Shown piece by piece: positions 60,536 through 64,000 of a DNA stretch of 64,000 nt; positions within the stretch are counted from its first letter, which is position 1; each line of letters opens with the position of its first letter. Under the pieces are notes generated by a model. That model did not search any database and was not told where the DNA came from. It worked only from the letters and a program-made list of their open reading frames with translations. The translations under genes were made by a program, and so were the position numbers. Source of the stretch: JALTBU01 sp964410645 (GTDB lineage: Bacteria; Campylobacterota; Campylobacteria; Campylobacterales; Nautiliaceae); contig CAYPHV010000001.1 in assembly GCA_964410645.1 (NCBI GenBank), forward strand, positions 20,649-84,648, given 5' to 3'.

Positions 60536-61705
60536 ATGAACAAAAGCCTTTTTGGTTACGGAATTACAACAAAAGAAATAGCAAAAACAGGAAACTGGCA
60601 CATTTATGATGACAAATTCATTCAATCGGGTTTTGACAAATATGGCAACAAACTTTTGCCTGCATCTCTTTTTAACCCGGAAAAATCACAGCTTGAAATA
60701 ACCTCTCCTGGAATTCCGCCCGGGCATCCTTTGATCAAGTCGGCTAAACATTTAATAAGCGAACTCGATTATTATTATAATCCCGATATTTTTCAAATAT
60801 GGATTACAGGCACAAACGGTAAAACCACTACCACTGAAATGATTCATTATCTTTTAAAAACAGGCGAAATCGGCGGAAATATAGGAATACCGCTTGGAAA
60901 ACTCGATAAAAACAAAAAATGGATTATTGAAGTCAGTTCTTTTCAACTGTATTACACAAAATATGCAAAGCCAAATATTTTTGTAATACTTCCTATTGAA
61001 GAAGACCACATTTCATGGCATGGAAATTTTGAATCATATAAAAAAGCAAAGTTATCACCAGTTAAAAGAATGAGCAAAAGAGATATAGTTATTATGCCAA
61101 AAAATCTGGATATCAAAACAGACGCTTTTAAAATTCTTTATGAAAACGAAAAAGATTTAATAAAATATTTTGGCATAAAAACAACAAATTTCAACCCTCC
61201 TTTTTTATTGGATGAAATATTGGCAAAAGCCGTTTTAAAAATTCTGACATTCAAAGACACATCTCTAAAAAACTTCGCCATAGACCCGCATAAGCTTGAA
61301 GAATTAAAAGATAAACGAAACAGAATCTGGATTGACGATTCCAAAGCAACAAATATAGACGCCGCTTTTAATGCGCTGAAAAGATACAAAAATAAAAAAA
61401 TACATTTAATTATAGGAGGAGACGATAAAGCCCAGCATTTTGAAGAATTATTCGAATATATGAAGAATTTAAACATCAAACTTTATATTATAGGCAAAAA
61501 AAGAGATAATTTTATCCGTCTTGCCGGAAAATTCAATATAGATTATGAAGACTCAAAACTGTTGGACAAAGCTGTTTATCTGATTGACAAATATTTAAAA
61601 GAAGATGAAATCGCCCTGCTAAGTCCCGCGTGTGCAAGTTTGGATCAGTTCAAAAATTATAAACAAAGAGGGGAAAAGTTTAAACAATGTATAAATTCTT
61701 TATAA
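60536..61705 (+). CDS. murD: UDP-N-acetylmuramoylalanine-D-glutamate ligase
   Basis: 389 residues. ITGTNGKTTTTEMIHYLL is the ATP-binding loop, IIEVSSFQLYY the conserved central motif, and LLSPACASLDQFKNYKQRGEKF the MurD C-terminal signature. HGNFESYKKAK carries a further family histidine. It adds D-glutamate to UDP-MurNAc-alanine. At 389 residues it is shorter than the E. coli enzyme, with a reduced N-terminal domain. Its end overlaps the next lipoprotein gene by 19 bases. Confidence 0.95.
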   Translation: MNKSLFGYGITTKEIAKTGNWHIYDDKFIQSGFDKYGNKLLPASLFNPEKSQLEITSPGIPPGHPLIKSAKHLISELDYYYNPDIFQIWITGTNGKTTTTEMIHYLLKTGEIGGNIGIPLGKLDKNKKWIIEVSSFQLYYTKYAKPNIFVILPIEEDHISWHGNFESYKKAKLSPVKRMSKRDIVIMPKNLDIKTDAFKILYENEKDLIKYFGIKTTNFNPPFLLDEILAKAVLKILTFKDTSLKNFAIDPHKLEELKDKRNRIWIDDSKATNIDAAFNALKRYKNKKIHLIIGGDDKAQHFEELFEYMKNLNIKLYIIGKKRDNFIRLAGKFNIDYEDSKLLDKAVYLIDKYLKEDEIALLSPACASLDQFKNYKQRGEKFKQCINSL

Positions 61706-62595
61706 TTATTTTTACTTTTTTTATCACTGGATGTTCACTCAAAATAAACCCTGATGAATATAATCCCGCTCCCGCTCCAAAAGCACAGATTTTACCTACA
61801 AAACGGGAAATAAACTTTAAACCCAATATTATTATATATTCCAAAAACACCGATTACAGCTATGCCAAAAACCGGCTTTCTTTATATTTAAGCAATTCCA
61901 AACTGGTAAATATTTTAGACAGACACGACAGTGTCAAGGACGAAATAAAGCTTGCCGAACAAGCAAAACTAAACGGCAGCAACTTAAATCAAGCGGATTA
62001 CATTTTATTCATTAAAATTACTTCCACTACATATAACAATAAATATATCCCGCCAGAATATTATAAAGACAAAAAAGGAAAAATTCATAAAATCCCAGGA
62101 TATTTCAAATATACAGGGTGTATTGACGGATTTATTCAAATTTATTCCGTTATACCTTATGAAATAAAAAAAATAATATATTTAAATGACTGCGAATCAA
62201 CAACCAGCAGCGATTATCAGAACTACAGAAATTACATAATTACAAATGCCATAATAAATTCCATCGATGCAAAAAAAGACAAAATTTTTAGATTTTTTTC
62301 TCCCAAAGGATTTATTTTCGAAATTAGAAAAAACGGAAATTATATCATCCATACAACACTCGGAAGCAAAAACGGAGCGAAAAAAGAGGAAAGGGTATAT
62401 ATTTATACACGAAAAAAAACAGATTTTTTCAATACACCGAAAATTGAAGAAATCAAAATTGGAGAAGGAATAATCAGCAATATAGTACACGAAAACGATT
62501 CCTGGATAATTGTAAAAAAATTAACAAAACCTTTACACATAGGAGATTATGTAAAAATGAATTACAAACACAGTTTTTGGGATATTTTTAGATGA
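61687..62595 (+). CDS. Lipoprotein with CsgG-like region
   Basis: 302 residues. A signal ending in the lipobox FITGC (Cys16) is followed by a segment resembling CsgG-type lipoproteins (KLVNILDRHDSVKDEIKLAEQ and ADYILFIKIT), about 50-190. The C-terminal part (about 220-300) looks like the small beta domain seen after it in FlgT-like proteins (EIKIGEGIISNIVHENDSW). With the LPP20-like genes beside it, this recalls the flagellar FlgO/FlgP/FlgT group. That link is inference only. Confidence 0.65.
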   Translation: MYKFFIIIFTFFITGCSLKINPDEYNPAPAPKAQILPTKREINFKPNIIIYSKNTDYSYAKNRLSLYLSNSKLVNILDRHDSVKDEIKLAEQAKLNGSNLNQADYILFIKITSTTYNNKYIPPEYYKDKKGKIHKIPGYFKYTGCIDGFIQIYSVIPYEIKKIIYLNDCESTTSSDYQNYRNYIITNAIINSIDAKKDKIFRFFSPKGFIFEIRKNGNYIIHTTLGSKNGAKKEERVYIYTRKKTDFFNTPKIEEIKIGEGIISNIVHENDSWIIVKKLTKPLHIGDYVKMNYKHSFWDIFR

Positions 62596-63521
62596 GATAT
62601 CTGATATTTTCATTTTTATTTTTACTGGCAGGATGCGGCACTAAACCGGATATCCCCAAATGGTATTTAAAAACGCATCAAAGCAATAATACGTTTTTTT
62701 ATGCTTCGGGAGAGGGAAAAACACAAAAAGACGCAGTAAAAGATGCATTAAGCAATATATCAGGCAAAATTTATATTAAAATACAATCAAATTTCAATGC
62801 TCAAAAATCACAGTATAAAACCCAAAACAAAACTATATATACGGATATTACCTCTTATATTATAAACGCCTCTACAAAACCCATTGAATTTAACAATTAT
62901 CGAATATTAAAAATGAAAAAAACAGACAAATATTATATTTTACTCTCAATCAACAGAATAAAAAATGCCAAATTTATGTGCAGTTTGGTTCAAATACCGC
63001 AAATCGCATACAATAATAATCTTGAATTTATATTTAGCATAAAAGATTATTTAAAAACATTAAATAAAGATATAGAAAATCTTACAATTGCAAACCTTGT
63101 TTATCCGATATGCAGATCAAAATTAAATCAATTAAAAAAAATAAGAAAAAATTTGATCAATAAATATAATTCCGTAAAAATTTCCATAAAAGGACAGGAC
63201 AAAAATTTAAATAAAGTCTTAAACCAAATACTGCAAAATTATTTTCAAACCTTAGAACATTCCGATATTAATATTTTTTTAACAAATAAAATCAATAAAT
63301 CGGTTATCGCAAAGCATAAAATAGTTTCGATGAATTTAACACTGCAATTTAAAAATAACAAAAATATCCGAACATTTAATATTCGCTGTTCAGGCCAGTC
63401 AATAAACAATATAAACACCGCAAAGCAGTTTGCCTACCTCGAATGTAAAAAGAAATTGGAAAATTTATTTGAATATTATTTTCCAAAGTCCTCTTCAATC
63501 AATCTGTCCAGCTCTTTTTGA
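62592..63521 (+). CDS. LPP20-like lipoprotein
   Basis: 309 residues. The signal ends in LLAGC (lipobox, Cys15). IPKWYLKTHQSNNTFFYASGEGKTQKDAVKDALSNISGKI follows the LPP20 pattern (a PxWY start, a GxG, then an A-rich helix of a small alpha/beta domain). The rest is Asn- and Lys-rich with no motif that I recognise. It overlaps its upstream neighbour by 4 bases and converges with the next lipoprotein gene, overlapping it by 46 bases. Confidence 0.7.
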   Translation: MRYLIFSFLFLLAGCGTKPDIPKWYLKTHQSNNTFFYASGEGKTQKDAVKDALSNISGKIYIKIQSNFNAQKSQYKTQNKTIYTDITSYIINASTKPIEFNNYRILKMKKTDKYYILLSINRIKNAKFMCSLVQIPQIAYNNNLEFIFSIKDYLKTLNKDIENLTIANLVYPICRSKLNQLKKIRKNLINKYNSVKISIKGQDKNLNKVLNQILQNYFQTLEHSDINIFLTNKINKSVIAKHKIVSMNLTLQFKNNKNIRTFNIRCSGQSINNINTAKQFAYLECKKKLENLFEYYFPKSSSINLSSSF

Positions 63522-64000
63522 GCATTTTTGGCATCGTTCTTTTCACTAATGATATTTTTTGAATCCGGATTGTTTATTAACGCAGTTTTAAGCTCACCTC
63601 TAGGAACACCCGCCAATACAAATAGTGTCCCTTTTTTAGATTGCCATGTTGTAAGAATATGACTGTCTCTTAATGTTGTATCCGAAAGCTGTTTTGAAAT
63701 ATTTTCCACTACTTTTTCAGAAACTGCATTTTTAGACCCGGTTACTAGCTCATATCTTTTAAAAAGATTTTTTACTTTAACTTCAACAACTCTTGAAATC
63801 GCATCCCTTGCCGCATCCATAGCCTCTGTTTTTTGAAAACTGAATCCAAGGGGAGTTACCTGGGCACTTCCAACGCCTGTGATATATTCTTTTACATTCC
63901 CTCCGGTGCAAATCCACGAAGGTGCCTTTTGATTTTCTATCTGGCAGGCAACATTTTTATTTAATTCTTCGTTTTTGGAAGAACAGCCTATAAACAAGAC
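63476..64000 (-). CDS. LPP20-family lipoprotein, start beyond window
   Basis: 175 codons are visible to the right edge. The reading opens inside the signal peptide with the lipobox LFIGC, so the true start lies outside. APSWICTGGNVKEYITGVGSAQVTPLGFSFQKTEAMDAARDAISRVVEVKV is the LPP20 domain, and TWQSKKGTLFVLAGVPRGEL its second part. Helicobacter Lpp20 and the Campylobacter/Vibrio basal-disk protein FlgP belong to this family. Which subtype this is cannot be decided. It overlaps the convergent LPP20-like gene by 46 bases. Confidence 0.82.
   Translation of the reverse strand, partial: VLFIGCSSKNEELNKNVACQIENQKAPSWICTGGNVKEYITGVGSAQVTPLGFSFQKTEAMDAARDAISRVVEVKVKNLFKRYELVTGSKNAVSEKVVENISKQLSDTTLRDSHILTTWQSKKGTLFVLAGVPRGELKTALINNPDSKNIISEKNDAKNAQKELDRLIEEDFGK

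Overview
The window is AT-rich, densely coded bacterial chromosome that I assign to the Campylobacterota (Epsilonproteobacteria), probably a Nautiliales-type vent organism. The evidence is gene order and gene content, not a database match. One block reads fliP, (motB, motA), glmU, coaBC, a conserved hypothetical, uppS, prepilin peptidase, LptF/G-like permease, truA. A second reads fmt, birA, parA, parB, atpF', atpF, atpH, atpA, atpG, atpD, atpC, tolQ, tolR, tolA, tolB, pal, cpoB, slyD. Both arrangements resemble what I recall from Campylobacter and relatives. F1 and stator ATPase genes without atpB/atpE, LPP20-type lipoproteins and a FliN-FliO pair next to mnmG fit the same group.

Layout. 1-1702 (minus): fliP (cut by the window edge), motB, motA. 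1749-7974 (plus): cell-wall precursor, CoA, isoprenoid and tRNA-modification genes, followed by the RNase P RNA gene (7987-8303) and dnaJ. 9529-11846 (minus): folD, lepB and a site-2-type protease. 11899-15277 (plus): a small cytochrome c, a CitE/HpcH-like protein and glyS. 15324-28899 (minus): the fmt-birA-par-atp-tol-pal-slyD run. 28937-34683: a complete phosphate module, pstSCAB on minus and PhoU-like, PhoB-like and PhoR-like genes divergently on plus, with a candidate Pho box between them. 34649-38330 (minus): CheX-like, fliN, fliO, mnmG and two small unknown genes. 38376-44023 (plus): TauE/SafE permease, membrane protein, uvrA, CLC channel with CBS domains.

44046-54646 (plus) is the accessory-looking part. 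It holds a TetR regulator with a three-gene RND efflux pump, then a seven-gene operon (two rhodaneses, a thioredoxin-like protein, TauE/SafE, two small proteins, a ChrA-type transporter), then a DUF134 regulator with a NifX-like/Arg-Gly-rich fusion gene. The TetR and rhodanese promoters share the same palindromic operator in the same position relative to their -10 boxes, so they probably form one regulon. The DUF134 promoter has its own pair of CATATG-centred repeats.

54655-58485 (minus) is a fatty-acid block (fabG, acpP, fabF, accA) ending in a YfaZ-like outer-membrane protein. 58529-62595 and onward (plus) holds mraY, an S49 peptidase, murD and two lipoproteins. A third, LPP20-type lipoprotein is cut by the right edge.

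I found no CRISPR array, prophage, IS element, tRNA or rRNA gene. I also found no clear new defence system. The strongest candidates for something undescribed are the TetR-linked efflux/sulfur regulon and the DUF134/NifX-like locus, whose second gene carries an internal in-frame ribosome binding site.
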